From Niastella yeongjuensis (GTDB taxonomy: Bacteria; Bacteroidota; Bacteroidia; Chitinophagales; Chitinophagaceae), in assembly GCF_900110245.1 (NCBI RefSeq), contig NZ_FOCZ01000003.1, positions 186,001 to 250,000 of the forward strand: 64,000 nucleotides of DNA. The letters are read 5' to 3'. The position numbers were made by a program, and so were the translations under genes. Position 1 is the first letter of the stretch. Every line of letters starts with the position of its first letter. The notes beneath the pieces were generated by a model that saw only the letters and a program-made list of their open reading frames with translations, made no database searches and had not been told where the DNA came from. Below, in pieces: positions 25,111-34,820 of this stretch.

Positions 25111-25114
25111 TTAA

Positions 25115-25573
25115 TCAGTTGTTATTGGAGTTGAAGTTATGCCGGCGTTGCTGCGGTCTTTCGTAATAATCCTTTTGCGCCTGTATAATGGCTTTATCCC
25201 TTTCGTGTTCCAGCTCATGAACGCGTTTTTTGCGTTCTTTTCTCTTTATACTCTTATCATGTTTAGCCAGGGAGATCCGTTCGTTGTAATCGGACCTGAT
25301 GTCCTGGATCTGCAGGTCGAGCTTGGTGGGCCGGCTATACCGGTAGCCATAGCTGTAACCCATAGGGTAGCCATACCCAAAGGGCGGATACCCAAAATAA
25401 GGGGAATAGCCAAAACCATAGTAAGGATACGCAGGAAAATAAGGACCAATACCTACACCTACCGAAACCCGCGGACGGGCATAATAGCGGCCGCCGCCGT
25501 GGTAATATCCCTGTGCCGAAACACCGGCTGCCAGTAACAGCGATAAACCGAATACCAGAAGTAGCTTTTTCAT
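25115..25573 (-). CDS. Small secreted glycine/tyrosine/proline-rich protein (paralogue 1)
   Basis: A 152-residue protein with a signal peptide (MKKLLLVFGLSLLLAAGVSA). A low-complexity middle (residues 21-80) is dominated by Gly, Tyr and Pro (for example PYFPAYPYYGFGYSPYFGYP). The charged helical C-terminus begins RPTKLDLQIQDIRSDYNER and contains VHELEHERDKAIIQAQKDYY. The protein at 28790-29188 shares this architecture and the C-terminal motif, so the two are paralogues 3.6 kb apart. An envelope or secreted structural role is plausible; no function is known. Confidence 0.75.
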   Translation of the reverse strand: MKKLLLVFGLSLLLAAGVSAQGYYHGGGRYYARPRVSVGVGIGPYFPAYPYYGFGYSPYFGYPPFGYGYPMGYSYGYRYSRPTKLDLQIQDIRSDYNERISLAKHDKSIKRKERKKRVHELEHERDKAIIQAQKDYYERPQQRRHNFNSNNN

Positions 25574-25857
25574 ATATGTACCGTTTAAGAAATACGTCTA
25601 AATAAGTTACGACGAAATAACAACGTCAGTTGGGTAAAGTTTTATTTTACCATCCGGTTGTATAACGTTGGCCAGAAGACGAAGAAAAGGTACTCAAATT
25701 TTGGGGGCAGTTTAAGCATACCGGTGCGCCGGGACGCTATTTTATGAAAAAAAACTGTTAAATGGCATCATGTTGTCTTTTTAACACTTATTTTTTCTTT
25801 CTTATTGGTTCCTGCCGAATTATTTATACATTTACTTTAAGGGTTATTGCTTGTAAT

Positions 25858-27384
25858 ATGAATCATTTACCAACGGTCGATTTAACTATAATAGTCATAT
25901 ACTTCGCCGCCATGATAGCGGTGGGTATATTGCTGAGCAGAAAGAATAAGGGGTCTGAACAGTATACCGTTGCCTCCGGTGCTATACCGGGCTGGGCGTT
26001 GGGCATGTCGTTTTACGCCACCTTTTTAAGCGCCATTACTTTTTTGGGCGATCCGGGTAAGTCCTTTGGTGCCAACTGGAATTCATTTGTATTCAGTTTG
26101 TCGATGCCTTTTGCCGCATTTATCGCTTCGCGGTTCTTTGTTCCCTTTTATCGTAACAGTGAGGCAATCAGTGCCTATACACATCTGGAGGAGCGGTTCG
26201 GGGCCTGGGCGCGTACCTATGCCATGATCTGTTTTGTGCTGATACAGCTGGCGCGCATGGGCACTATTTTTTATTCCATTGCATTAACACTGAAAGCGCT
26301 CACCGGGTATTCCATGCCGGCCATTATGATCACCACCGGCATTTGTATCATTGTTTATACCATGATGGGCGGCATGAAAGCCGTTATCTGGACCGAAGTG
26401 GTACAGGCAGTTATTAAAACACTGGGCGCCTTATTGATCCTGTACCTGATCGTCTCCAACCTGAAAGGCGGCTTCCATTACATTATTGAAACCGGAAAGG
26501 CCAATGATAAATTCAGCCTCGGCAGCTTCCGGGTGTCAGGGTTTTCGATGTCTACCTTTTGGGTGATCTTCCTGTACGGCTTCTTTATCAATCTCAATAA
26601 TTTCGGCATCGATCAGAATTATATTCAGCGTTACCATACCGCCCGAAACAGCCGCGATGCCAGCCGCAGCATCTGGATGTGTGTGGTGTTTTATTTGCCG
26701 GTGAGTATGCTGTTCTTTTTTATCGGCACCTCGTTGTTTGCCTATTATCATCAGCATCCGGAACTGGTACTGCCCCTGCAGCAACAGGTGGCAGCGGAAA
26801 AGGGGATTGCCTTAAGCAACCTTACTCCTGCCGATTATGGCGACCGGGTATTGCCCTATTTCATGCGCAATGAAGTGCCCCGCGGTTTGCTGGGTCTGAT
26901 CATTGCCGCCATTTTATCCGCCGCCATGAGCACCATGAGCAGTGGCATGAACAGTTCGGCCACCGTTTTTCTGAAAGATATTTACCTGCGGTACTTTAAC
27001 AAAGAGGCTTCGCCCAAAGCACAAATGCGGGTGCTGTATGCGGCCACCTGTGTAATGGGCGTGCTGGCCATTAGTTTTGGCATTGGCATGATAGGCGTTA
27101 AAAGCCTGCTGGATGCCTGGTGGAAACTGGCGGGTATTTTCTCGGGTGGCATTTTAGGGCTGTTTTTACTGGGGCTGCTGGCCCGTAAAGCGAAGAATAT
27201 CGAAGCGGTGATTGCCGTCGTTATCGGGGTGCTGGTGATCCTCTGGATCACGTTTTCGCGCCAGCTGCCTGATAATTATGCGTGGCTGCGCACCAACCTG
27301 CATGCCAACATGACCATTGTGATAGGCACCCTGACCATTTTTTTAACGGGCAAGTTGCTGGCCGGTCTGCGAAAAAACGCCTGA
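25858..27384 (+). CDS. Sodium:solute symporter (SSS family)
   Basis: A 508-residue inner membrane transporter with about thirteen membrane segments. The N-terminus MNHLPTVDLTIIVIYFAAMI and the segments FYATFLSAITFLGDPGKSFG, GGMKAVIWTEVVQAVIKT and ILSAAMSTMSSGMNSSATVF are typical of SSS members, the last lying in the sodium-site region. An upstream in-frame ATG at 25762 would add 32 residues without family support, so 25858 is taken. The gene lies 131 nt before a DapA/NanA-like aldolase, suggesting uptake of that enzyme's substrate, such as a sialic acid or sugar acid. This pairing is inference. Confidence 0.88.
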   Translation: MNHLPTVDLTIIVIYFAAMIAVGILLSRKNKGSEQYTVASGAIPGWALGMSFYATFLSAITFLGDPGKSFGANWNSFVFSLSMPFAAFIASRFFVPFYRNSEAISAYTHLEERFGAWARTYAMICFVLIQLARMGTIFYSIALTLKALTGYSMPAIMITTGICIIVYTMMGGMKAVIWTEVVQAVIKTLGALLILYLIVSNLKGGFHYIIETGKANDKFSLGSFRVSGFSMSTFWVIFLYGFFINLNNFGIDQNYIQRYHTARNSRDASRSIWMCVVFYLPVSMLFFFIGTSLFAYYHQHPELVLPLQQQVAAEKGIALSNLTPADYGDRVLPYFMRNEVPRGLLGLIIAAILSAAMSTMSSGMNSSATVFLKDIYLRYFNKEASPKAQMRVLYAATCVMGVLAISFGIGMIGVKSLLDAWWKLAGIFSGGILGLFLLGLLARKAKNIEAVIAVVIGVLVILWITFSRQLPDNYAWLRTNLHANMTIVIGTLTIFLTGKLLAGLRKNA

Positions 27385-27515
27385 CACCTTCATTTTCAAT
27401 AGCCTGGCTGCGCGATATTAAATAATGATAATTGTCCGTAATACAATATTTAATTTTTTAATTTTAAAGGGGCGGAAGCCTTCATTTTTAATAACAACAA
27501 TCAAAAATAAACGGG

Positions 27516-28484
27516 ATGGAAAAAAGATTTGTTCCGGTAATGATAACGCCGTTCAACCTGAAGGCAAAGATCGATTTCGATATGGTGGAGCGGTTGATAG
27601 ATTTTTACCTGACAGCCGGAGTGAGTGGTTTTTTTGCCAACTGCCTCAGCAGCGAAATGTACAGCATCAGTGAAGACGAGCGGCTTGAGCTGACCAATCA
27701 CATTGTTCGCTATGTGAATGGCCGGGTACCCGTGGTAGCTACCGGTTCATTCGGGCTTACCATTGAAGACAAGGCCGAGTTCAGCAAAAAGATCTACGAC
27801 ACCGGTATCGATGCCGTGGTGCTGATCACCGGGCATTTCGCCAATGTAGACGACAATGACGACGTGCTGTTGAAGCGGTTCGATAAAATGTTCTCGTTAA
27901 CGCCCAACATTCCCATGGGTACTTATGAGTGCCCGGCGCCTTATAAACGTATTTTATCTGCCAATGTGTTTAAGGCCCTGTTGGATACAGGCCGGTTGAA
28001 ATACCATAAAGACACCAGCATCGATCTGGAAAAAGTTAAAGAAAAACTGCAGTTGGCCAATGTGCCGGGTTTCGACTTTTTTGATGCCCACACCCCCAAT
28101 GCCATGTACAGTTTGCAAATGGGCGCGCGTGGCATGTCGTCTATCAGTGGTAATTTTTATCCGGAGGCATTGGTATGGATGTGTAATAACGCCAATGACC
28201 CGGCTAAGCAGGCAGATGTTCAATGGCTGCAGTCTGAACTAACGCGTGTTGACCCGCTTATACATCAGGCGTATCCCATGAGTGCAAAGTATTTCCTGCA
28301 GCTGCGTGGTTTACCGGTACGTACCATTAGCCGGGCTTATGTGCAGGAACTTACACCCGATCAGAAAAATGTGTTGAAAGGCATTTATGAAAGTTTTACG
28401 CAGTGGTGCAGCCGATTGAATATAACGCCGGTAGATATCCGTTCTATTATGGAACCGAAGATTTTACCAGATCCGGCGATTTAA
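27516..28484 (+). CDS. Dihydrodipicolinate synthase/N-acetylneuraminate lyase family aldolase
   Basis: A 322-residue class I aldolase with a TIM barrel. The Schiff-base lysine is K165 in the segment YHKDTSID, and the catalytic tyrosine is probably Y137 in GTYECPAPYK. The usual GSTGE loop is changed to ANCLSSEMYS, so it is neither a standard DapA nor a standard NanA. The neighbour is a sodium:solute symporter on the same strand, which favours a catabolic role cleaving an imported keto-sugar acid into pyruvate and an aldehyde. A biosynthetic (lysine) role is considered unlikely. Confidence 0.82.
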   Translation: MEKRFVPVMITPFNLKAKIDFDMVERLIDFYLTAGVSGFFANCLSSEMYSISEDERLELTNHIVRYVNGRVPVVATGSFGLTIEDKAEFSKKIYDTGIDAVVLITGHFANVDDNDDVLLKRFDKMFSLTPNIPMGTYECPAPYKRILSANVFKALLDTGRLKYHKDTSIDLEKVKEKLQLANVPGFDFFDAHTPNAMYSLQMGARGMSSISGNFYPEALVWMCNNANDPAKQADVQWLQSELTRVDPLIHQAYPMSAKYFLQLRGLPVRTISRAYVQELTPDQKNVLKGIYESFTQWCSRLNITPVDIRSIMEPKILPDPAI

Positions 28485-28487
28485 TAC

Positions 28488-28742
28488 GGAGGTAAGAAGT
28501 AAGAAGTAGGAGGTATGAAGATCTTGTATCTCCTACCTCTTACTTCGTATTTCTTACTTCTTCATTTTCCTGCCTCAAAGACTCTTTCTAACGTAATTAA
28601 TCATAGCAATAAAAAGCCCCACCTCCAGCGGTGGGGCTTTTGTCCACATAACCTAAACAACCAATACTTGCTGCCGGAACTTAAAGAAGTAGGAAGTAAG
28701 AAGTTCGCGAGTATCATACATCCTATCTCTTACTTCATTTAC
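28488..28742. repeat. Two inverted GTAGGAR repeat pairs around a terminator; no gene
   Basis: Pair 1: GTAAGAAGTAAGAAGTAGG-type array (28492-28514) faces CTCCTACCTCTTACTTC and TTCTTACTTCTT (28530-28562). Pair 2: GTAGGAAGTAAGAAG (28688-28702) faces TATCTCTTACTTCATT (28724-28739). Both can fold into hairpins. The first begins 6 nt after the aldolase stop. The 305-nt gap 28485-28789 holds nothing else except the terminator at 28612-28641. Confidence 0.8.
28612..28641. terminator. Bidirectional intrinsic terminator
   Basis: Perfect 12-bp stem AAAAGCCCCACC (28612-28623) with GGTGGGGCTTTT (28630-28641), loop TCCAGC. It serves the aldolase gene from the left and the paralogue-2 gene from the right. 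Confidence 0.88.
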
Positions 28743-28789
28743 CTACGACTCAGAAGGATCTTGCAAAACGATCGTCATCTTTACAAACA

Positions 28790-29188
28790 CTAGCCTTTCT
28801 TGTAATAATCCTTCTTGGCCTGCAGAATATCATTATCCCTTTCATGCTTCAGATCGTGTACGGCCTGCCGTCTTTGTTTACCGCTGAGGGTTTCGTCATG
28901 ACGTGCTGACCAGATCTTATCCTTGTAGTCGTTATTGATATCCTGTATCTCCAGGTCGAGTTTTGTTGGCCTTGAAGAACGATAATATCCAGGTCCCGGA
29001 GGATAAGCATACCATGGGTTATACCAATAAGGTGCATAAGGGTAATATCCATAGCCACCGCCAAATCCAACACCTACTGAAACATGAGTTCTAGGGTGCG
29101 GCGCAACTCGCACCACTTTTTGGGCCGACGCACTCAGTGTTAAGCCCAGCGCACAGATTGCTATTAATACCGTTTTCATCTTTCTCAA
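28790..29188 (-). CDS. Small secreted glycine/tyrosine/proline-rich protein (paralogue 2)
   Basis: A 132-residue protein with a signal peptide (MKTVLIAICALGLTLSASA; MRKMK adds three residues if the first ATG is used). A short Gly/Tyr/Pro/Trp-rich segment (GYGYYPYAPYWYNPWYAYP) leads into a charged helical C-terminus beginning RPTKLDLEIQDINNDYKDK and containing VHDLKHERDNDILQAKKDYY. The C-terminal half aligns by eye with the protein at 25115-25573. Function unknown; probably envelope-associated. Confidence 0.75.
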   Translation of the reverse strand: MRKMKTVLIAICALGLTLSASAQKVVRVAPHPRTHVSVGVGFGGGYGYYPYAPYWYNPWYAYPPGPGYYRSSRPTKLDLEIQDINNDYKDKIWSARHDETLSGKQRRQAVHDLKHERDNDILQAKKDYYKKG

Positions 29189-29390
29189 TTTTAATTACAT
29201 CTGTAAGACTTCAAAAAGTACGCTAGGTATAAAGCAGGAAAAAAACGATAACTTTTCAATAACAAAATGGGCTTTAATAAATTATATCACTAACAGGAAA
29301 CCCCGGGACAGATAATACCGTATAATCCTTTTCTTTAAGAACCTTTGGGCTAATTTTAGTCTACCAGATTAACATAATTTGTTTTTGTTT

Positions 29391-29858
29391 ATGAATGATC
29401 AGCAGTTATGTGGTACATGGACTGGCGCCTATACCTATGGAAATGAATACGATGTGCCGTTGAAGGGTAAAATGGTCACCTTTGAAATGAAATTAACAAT
29501 TGTTAATGGTGTCATAACGGGGGAATGTATCGATGCCGAATCAACGAAGCATTTTAAAGCGCCTGCAATCATTGAAGGATCGATGGGAGATGACCATTCG
29601 ATTAAATTTGTAAAACGGTATCCGCATTACTGGCAGCACGAAAAGTCAGGCCAGCGATTTCTGCCAAAATTACCTTCACAGGAAATCTATTATTCAGGAG
29701 CCTTCGTTAACAACGAGTTTGAAGGGGAATGGGAGATTGTTACGGTACTTGTTGATGCACAGGGGGAAATGGTTACTTATCGGGGTTATGGGAGTTGGGG
29801 TATGAAGAGGTTAGTTGATAAGGTTGACAAGGCAATGGGAAAAGGCAGTGGGCAGTAG
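29391..29858 (+). CDS. Hypothetical protein with repeat-encoded C-terminus
   Basis: A 155-residue cytoplasmic protein without signal peptide or recognised domain. The body (MNDQQLCGTWTGAYTYGNEY, VTFEMKLTIVNGVITGECID, GAFVNNEFEGEWEIVTVLVD) has an alternating pattern that suggests a small lipocalin-like beta barrel; this is only an impression. The last 15 residues or so (LVDKVDKAMGKGSGQ) are encoded by GTTGAC-type and GGCAGAR-type repeat DNA, and the TAG stop lies inside a GGCAGTA unit. The original end of the gene was therefore probably changed by the repeats. The ATG at 29391 is preferred over the upstream TTG at 29379. Confidence 0.65.
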   Translation: MNDQQLCGTWTGAYTYGNEYDVPLKGKMVTFEMKLTIVNGVITGECIDAESTKHFKAPAIIEGSMGDDHSIKFVKRYPHYWQHEKSGQRFLPKLPSQEIYYSGAFVNNEFEGEWEIVTVLVDAQGEMVTYRGYGSWGMKRLVDKVDKAMGKGSGQ

Positions 29859-30040
29859 GCAGTAGGCAAAGGGCAGAAGGCAGAGGGCAGAGGGCAGAAA
29901 GAAATACACTGCTTCGCGGCCTACGCGGCCCCGAAAGCTTGAACCTTTGTCAACTACCTCAACCTCATCAACGCTATCAACTGTATTTTCTTGTTAACTC
30001 GTCAACTTGTTAACTCGTCAACTTGTTAACTCGTCAACTT
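29810..30040. repeat. GGCAGAR array, GC module and three perfect 16-nt repeats
   Basis: GTTGATAAGGTTGACAAGG and a GGCAGAR array (29843-29902) overlap the end of the upstream gene. A GC-rich module with CGCGGCC twice follows (about 29926-29942). Then three perfect copies of TTGTTAACTCGTCAAC occupy 29991-30006, 30007-30022 and 30023-30038, ending 4 nt from the stop of the convergent gene at 30043. Confidence 0.88.
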
Positions 30041-30042
30041 AC

Positions 30043-30591
30043 TCACTTCTTCTTCGCCACTGCCGCATTGATAACGGAGCGATCAACGTATTGAATGAAC
30101 TCGTCAATTAATCCTTCACTATTATAATGCATATCCAGATGCACCCAGAAGGTGAGTGACTGTTTGTTTTTATAAGTAGCATGTACCTGGTGCCAGTTCA
30201 ATACCCAGATGCCTTTGCTTTCTACACTTTGTGGCTGATGTACGTTTAACGGCAGCCAGATCTCTTTACTGGTTTCGATAGAATCGACCATGTTCATGCG
30301 GCGGTCTTTCCAGTATTTGGCAATGGCTTCTTTGCCCTTGATACTATCGCCCGATGACCAACGCAATACTACATCATTGGCCATTCCACTGACCCAGCCG
30401 TCTATATCGCCACTGGCAAACTTAGCCAGGCTGGCCTTACCCATGTCTATATACTTCTGATCGGCAAACTCTACGGGGCCAGGGGCTTTTGTTGATTCAC
30501 CGGCAACCACTGCCTGTGTTGATTTTTCGGGTTCATTTTTACACGCTGCCATTGCCATCAGGCAAATCGTTCCCAAAAGGATCTTTTTCAT
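30043..30591 (-). CDS. NTF2/SnoaL-like lipoprotein
   Basis: A 182-residue lipoprotein with signal peptide and lipobox in MKKILLGTICLMAMAAC (cysteine 17). After a linker, residues about 50-175 form an NTF2/SnoaL-like cone: ASLAKFASGDIDGWVSGMA, VVLRWSSGDSIKGKEAIAKY, a tryptophan-rich strand GIWVLNWHQVHATY and the C-terminal LIDEFIQYVDR. Such domains bind small hydrophobic ligands or act as enzymes, but no catalytic residues can be assigned. Monocistronic. Three 16-nt repeats lie directly beyond its stop codon. Confidence 0.75.
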   Translation of the reverse strand: MKKILLGTICLMAMAACKNEPEKSTQAVVAGESTKAPGPVEFADQKYIDMGKASLAKFASGDIDGWVSGMANDVVLRWSSGDSIKGKEAIAKYWKDRRMNMVDSIETSKEIWLPLNVHQPQSVESKGIWVLNWHQVHATYKNKQSLTFWVHLDMHYNSEGLIDEFIQYVDRSVINAAVAKKK

Positions 30592-30868
30592 AAATGAATG
30601 TTTATGGGTTAAAAAAAGCGGGCGGGACCTGTTTTTAGAGCGGGATTGGCGGGATTACCAGGATGCAGGTGAAGCTAATGTAGGTATATTATTAAAGTTG
30701 ATCAAATAAATGATATTATAACCTGCTTTAAAAGAACGATTTATGATTTGCGTCATAAAAACGCGGGGTGAAATATACTAAAATAAACGATCAGACACTT
30801 GCAACTGCCTCTTTTAATTATTAAATTCACCTAAACCTATTCTGAACCCTTTTAAATCACCCTACCAT

Positions 30869-31504
30869 ATGAAACTCCAAACAAACCTCGCGATTTGTAC
30901 CTGGGTTTTATTATCTGCCTGCGCTTCGGCTGATAAACCCAACCTGCCGGCTATCGGCAACAATGTTGCACTGAACGCTGCACCACCTGCTGATGAAGCA
31001 TTTAAAAAACAACCTGCAGGTACCATCCTTAACTTTTTACAATGGTATCGTTCAAATGTAACCGAACTGAAAAAGATCGAACTGGTAAAACATTCCTCCA
31101 ATCCTGATTCTGCTAAGTATTATGTTGTAGATGCGGATGGCACAGAAAAGTTCCTGGGCGCCCTGCAACAAAGCGGATTTGTTAGTGACGGTTACCTTAA
31201 CAAATGGCGCGCCTATTTCAGGAAATGTAACGACAACCTGCGGAAAACGCCCACTACAGAAGCGCCTGTACAGGGGCTCGACTTTGACCTGGTGATGATG
31301 GCGAAAGATTATGAAGAAGATTTGAAAGGCATTGAAAAGTCGACCGTAGAAAATGTAAAAGTGGCAAATGATGAGGGAAGCATTACCCTGGGCTTACCCA
31401 CCGTTGGACGATTGAAGTACTGGATCTCTAAACAGGATGGCAAATGGCTGATAGAAGATATAAAAGATATGCGCAGTGCGCTTGACCAGGCGCAAAATGA
31501 CTGA
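30869..31504 (+). CDS. Hypothetical lipoprotein (DUF3828-like)
   Basis: A 211-residue protein with a lipoprotein signal (MKLQTNLAICTWVLLSAC, cysteine 18). The mature part contains ILNFLQWYRSNVTELKKIEL, a mid-region NKWRAYFRKCNDNLRKTP, and a C-terminal segment KYWISKQDGKWLIEDIKDMR that resembles DUF3828 proteins. The assignment is tentative and the function unknown. It is the last gene before the terminator it shares with glycine dehydrogenase. The 277-nt gap upstream (30592-30868) shows only AT-rich sequence. Confidence 0.65.
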   Translation: MKLQTNLAICTWVLLSACASADKPNLPAIGNNVALNAAPPADEAFKKQPAGTILNFLQWYRSNVTELKKIELVKHSSNPDSAKYYVVDADGTEKFLGALQQSGFVSDGYLNKWRAYFRKCNDNLRKTPTTEAPVQGLDFDLVMMAKDYEEDLKGIEKSTVENVKVANDEGSITLGLPTVGRLKYWISKQDGKWLIEDIKDMRSALDQAQND

Positions 31505-31541
31505 TCCTTCAAGGATTATCAGTAACAGTCGGTATACAACA

Positions 31542-31571
31542 AAAGCCGTCCGCCAATTGGTGGACGGCTTT
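31542..31571. terminator. Bidirectional intrinsic terminator
   Basis: 13-bp stem AAAGCCGTCCGCC (31542-31554) with GGTGGACGGCTTT (31559-31571), one G-T wobble, tetraloop AATT. Lies between the lipoprotein gene and the convergent gcvP. Confidence 0.85.
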
Positions 31572-31643
31572 ATTATTAATTCTGCTAAACAAAAAGGGTC
31601 CCCCTTATTCAGGAGAACCTTTTTATATTCTATAAAACTAAAA

Positions 31644-34565
31644 TTATGCTTCTGCTTCTACATATGAACTAACCGGTTCGCAGGTACAGATCAGGTTTCT
31701 GTCGCCATAGGTGTTGTTCACTCTTGCCACGCTTGGCCAGAATTTATTCTCACGAATGTATGACAGCGGGAACGCAGCCTGTTCGCGGGTATACCCGTGT
31801 TTCCAGTCAGCGCTGATCACTACGTGTTGCGTATGCGGTGCGTTTTTCAATGCATTGTCTTTTTTATCGGCTTTGCCTTCTTCAATAGCGCGGATCTCAT
31901 CGCGGATGCTCAACATGGCATCGCAGAAACGGTCCAGCTCGGCTTTGTCCTCGCTTTCGGTAGGCTCGATCATGATGGTGCCTGGTACGGGGAAGCTGAG
32001 GGTTGGCGCGTGGAAGCCATAGTCCATTAAACGTTTGGCTACGTCTTCTGCTTCAATCTCTGCGCTCTTTTTGAACGGACGCAGGTCAACGATAAATTCG
32101 TGGGCGCATTCGCCATTGTGGTTGGTGTACAGGATGTCGTATTGTCCTTCCAGGCGGGCGCGCATATAATTTGCGTTCAGGATGGCATATTCAGTGGCTT
32201 TACGAACGCCTACAGCGCCCAGCATTCTGATATAAGCATAACTGATAAGCAAGATAGATGCGCTGCCATAAGGCGCTGCACTTACTGCATGCTGCAGGCT
32301 GAATGGTGTATGGTCTAATTTACCGGCTGCTGCTTTATAATTATTCAATGTTACGTGGCCTGGTAAGAACTGAGCCAGGTGCGCTTTTACGCAAATGGGG
32401 CCCATGCCAGGACCGCCACCACCGTGTGGGATGGCAAATGTTTTATGCAGGTTCAGGTGACATACGTCGGCTCCAATTAAACCAGGCGCAGTTAAACCTA
32501 CCTGGGCGTTCATGTTGGCGCCATCCATGTAAACCTGTCCACCATGCTGGTGAATGATCTGCGTGATCTCGTTTACGGTTTCTTCATATACCCCATAAGT
32601 ACTGGGGTAAGTGATCATGATACCGGCCAGGTTCTGGCTATGTTGTTCAGCTTTTGCTTTCAGGTCGTCTACATCGATATAACCATTTTCCAGGGCTTTT
32701 ACCACCACCACTTTCATGCCTACCATTACTGCGCTGGCGGGGTTGGTTCCGTGGGCAGAAATAGGGATAAGCATTACATTACGATGTGACTCGTTACGGC
32801 TGGCGTGGTAAGCGCGGATCACTAATAATCCTGCATATTCACCCTGGGCACCGCTGTTGGGCTGCAGGCTGCAGGCGTCAAAGGCGGTAATGTCGCACAG
32901 GTAGCTGCTCAGTTCATCGGTGATCTGTTTGTAGCCTTCTGTTTGGTCAACCGGTGCAAAAGGATGCATTTTGCTCCAGTGCTGCCAGCTTAAAGGGATC
33001 ATTTCACTGGCGGCGTTCAACTTCATGGTACAGCTGCCCAGTGAGATCATAGAAGTGTTCAGTGACAGGTCTTTGTTCTCCAAACGTTTGATGTACCGCA
33101 TCATTTGTGTTTCACTGTGGTGTGTATTGAACACCGGGTGAGTGAGGAAATGAGTGGTACGGGTTAACGTGTTGGGAATATTATACAAAACGGCATCTTC
33201 GCTTACGCTGAAGCTGGCTACGTTGTGGCCGTTCGGTTGATCGAGGAGTAACAATACATCCAGTACTTCGCTGAGGGTAGTGGTTTCATCGAGTGAAATA
33301 CCTACCAGGTTATTGCCATAGTAGCGGAAGTTGATCTGTGCAGCTTCTGCTTTTTGACGGATGGTATCTGCGTTTGGTGCTTTAAATACAATGGTATCGA
33401 AGAAGTTCTTGTGCAACAGTTCATATCCTTCTGCTTCCAGTTCTTCGGCCAGTGCATTGGCCAGTACGGTTACCCGTTTAGCGATCTTGATCAAACCATC
33501 GGGTCCATGGAACACGGCATACATCGCAGCCATATTGGCCAGCAGGGCCTGGGCTGTACAAATGTTGCTGGTGGCCTTTTCGCGTTTGATGTGCTGTTCA
33601 CGGGTTTGCAGTGCCATGCGCAGGGCGCGGTTGTTCTGGGCATCGATGCTTACGCCAATGATACGGCCGGGGATGCTGCGTTTAAAATCGTCTTTAGCGG
33701 AAAAGAAGGCAGCGTGCGGGCCACCAAAACCTAAAGGAACACCAAAACGTTGGGCTGAACCAAATGCTACGTCGGCACCCAGTTCACCGGGAGGGGTTAA
33801 CAGGGTTAACGCCAGCAGATCGGTAGCCATGGCTACATAAGCGCCTGCCTGGTGTACTTTATAGATAAAGTCGCGATAGTCTTCTATGGCGCCTTTGTCG
33901 TTTGGATATTGTACCAGCGCGCCGAAATACGATTCGTCGATGCTGGCAGTGCGATAATCGCCAAACACTACTTCGATGCCTACAGGTACCCCGCGGGTAA
34001 CCACTACATCTTTTGTTTGGGGGAATGTATCGTTGTCGACAAAGAATTTAGGCCGTACAATGTGGTCATGGTCCTTGTTCAGTGAGTTGAAGAACATGGT
34101 CATGGCTTCAGCAGCGGCGGTAGCTTCATCGAGCAGGGAAGCGTTGGTGAGTGGTAAAGCGGTAAGATCGCTTACCATGGTTTGAAAGTTCAGCAGGCTT
34201 TCCAGGCGGCCTTGTGAGATCTCAGCCTGGTAAGGTGTGTATTGGGTATACCAACCCGGGTTTTCGAAAATATTACGCAAAATAACGCTGGGCGTAATGG
34301 TGTCGTAATACCCCTGGCCGATATAGTTTTTGTATACTTTATTTTTTAACGAGATGTCTTTGATCAGTTGCAGGTATTCGTACTCACTGATGGAAGGCGG
34401 AATGCTCAGTGATTGGTTCATTCTAATACCGGCCGGTACGGTTTTATCGATCAGTGCATCGAGGCTGGGTTCTCCAATGACCTGCAGCATTTGGCGGGTT
34501 TCAGATTCAGTGGGTCCAATGTGTCGACGGATGAATTCAGTATTCTGTTGTTCAAAAAGATTCAT
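31644..34565 (-). CDS. gcvP: Glycine dehydrogenase (decarboxylating), P-protein
   Basis: PLP enzyme of the glycine cleavage system: decarboxylates glycine and passes the aminomethyl group to the lipoyl H-protein. The 973-residue single-chain form includes both halves, from [20 protein letters not shown] to a C-terminal domain ending with [15 protein letters not shown]. The PLP lysine lies in [20 protein letters not shown] near residue 705, and [17 protein letters not shown] marks the start of the second half. No gcvT or gcvH gene is in the window. A TACCTTTG box lies 63 nt upstream on its strand. Confidence 0.97.
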   Translation of the reverse strand: MNLFEQQNTEFIRRHIGPTESETRQMLQVIGEPSLDALIDKTVPAGIRMNQSLSIPPSISEYEYLQLIKDISLKNKVYKNYIGQGYYDTITPSVILRNIFENPGWYTQYTPYQAEISQGRLESLLNFQTMVSDLTALPLTNASLLDEATAAAEAMTMFFNSLNKDHDHIVRPKFFVDNDTFPQTKDVVVTRGVPVGIEVVFGDYRTASIDESYFGALVQYPNDKGAIEDYRDFIYKVHQAGAYVAMATDLLALTLLTPPGELGADVAFGSAQRFGVPLGFGGPHAAFFSAKDDFKRSIPGRIIGVSIDAQNNRALRMALQTREQHIKREKATSNICTAQALLANMAAMYAVFHGPDGLIKIAKRVTVLANALAEELEAEGYELLHKNFFDTIVFKAPNADTIRQKAEAAQINFRYYGNNLVGISLDETTTLSEVLDVLLLLDQPNGHNVASFSVSEDAVLYNIPNTLTRTTHFLTHPVFNTHHSETQMMRYIKRLENKDLSLNTSMISLGSCTMKLNAASEMIPLSWQHWSKMHPFAPVDQTEGYKQITDELSSYLCDITAFDACSLQPNSGAQGEYAGLLVIRAYHASRNESHRNVMLIPISAHGTNPASAVMVGMKVVVVKALENGYIDVDDLKAKAEQHSQNLAGIMITYPSTYGVYEETVNEITQIIHQHGGQVYMDGANMNAQVGLTAPGLIGADVCHLNLHKTFAIPHGGGGPGMGPICVKAHLAQFLPGHVTLNNYKAAAGKLDHTPFSLQHAVSAAPYGSASILLISYAYIRMLGAVGVRKATEYAILNANYMRARLEGQYDILYTNHNGECAHEFIVDLRPFKKSAEIEAEDVAKRLMDYGFHAPTLSFPVPGTIMIEPTESEDKAELDRFCDAMLSIRDEIRAIEEGKADKKDNALKNAPHTQHVVISADWKHGYTREQAAFPLSYIRENKFWPSVARVNNTYGDRNLICTCEPVSSYVEAEA

Positions 34566-34627
34566 AATCCCGTTTATGTTTGTAGTTTGTTTCTTAACTG
34601 AGCGTTGCTTGATTTCCTATAAGGCCG

Positions 34628-34635
34628 CAAAGGTA
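34628..34635 (-). promoter_or_regulatory. Candidate -7 box of gcvP
   Basis: TACCTTTG on the minus strand, an exact TAnnTTTG match, giving a leader of about 55 nt. No -33 element is seen at 19 nt spacing. The rest of the 255-nt gap up to 34820 holds no gene. Confidence 0.45.
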
Positions 34636-34820
34636 ACATTTAACGGCGGAACTAACACCTGTTTGCGATGGAGGGTGGGGAAAATGTGCAAATGTGTCCC
34701 GGCCCGATTCGCAATAAAAAAACGTAACAGCGGGCAAATGGTTCAATGGGGGACGTATTCAGCCGGGTTGGCTGGCAGGTAGATTTCAATAATGTGTTGG
34801 AAGTCAATGTATTTTCGGGA

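Noticed and set aside
27516-28484. Assignment as DapA of lysine biosynthesis
   Set aside because: The substrate loop is changed and the neighbour is a sodium symporter, which favours a catabolic aldolase.
33361-33840. 159-codon open frame on the plus strand
   Set aside because: Shadow of gcvP in the opposite strand.
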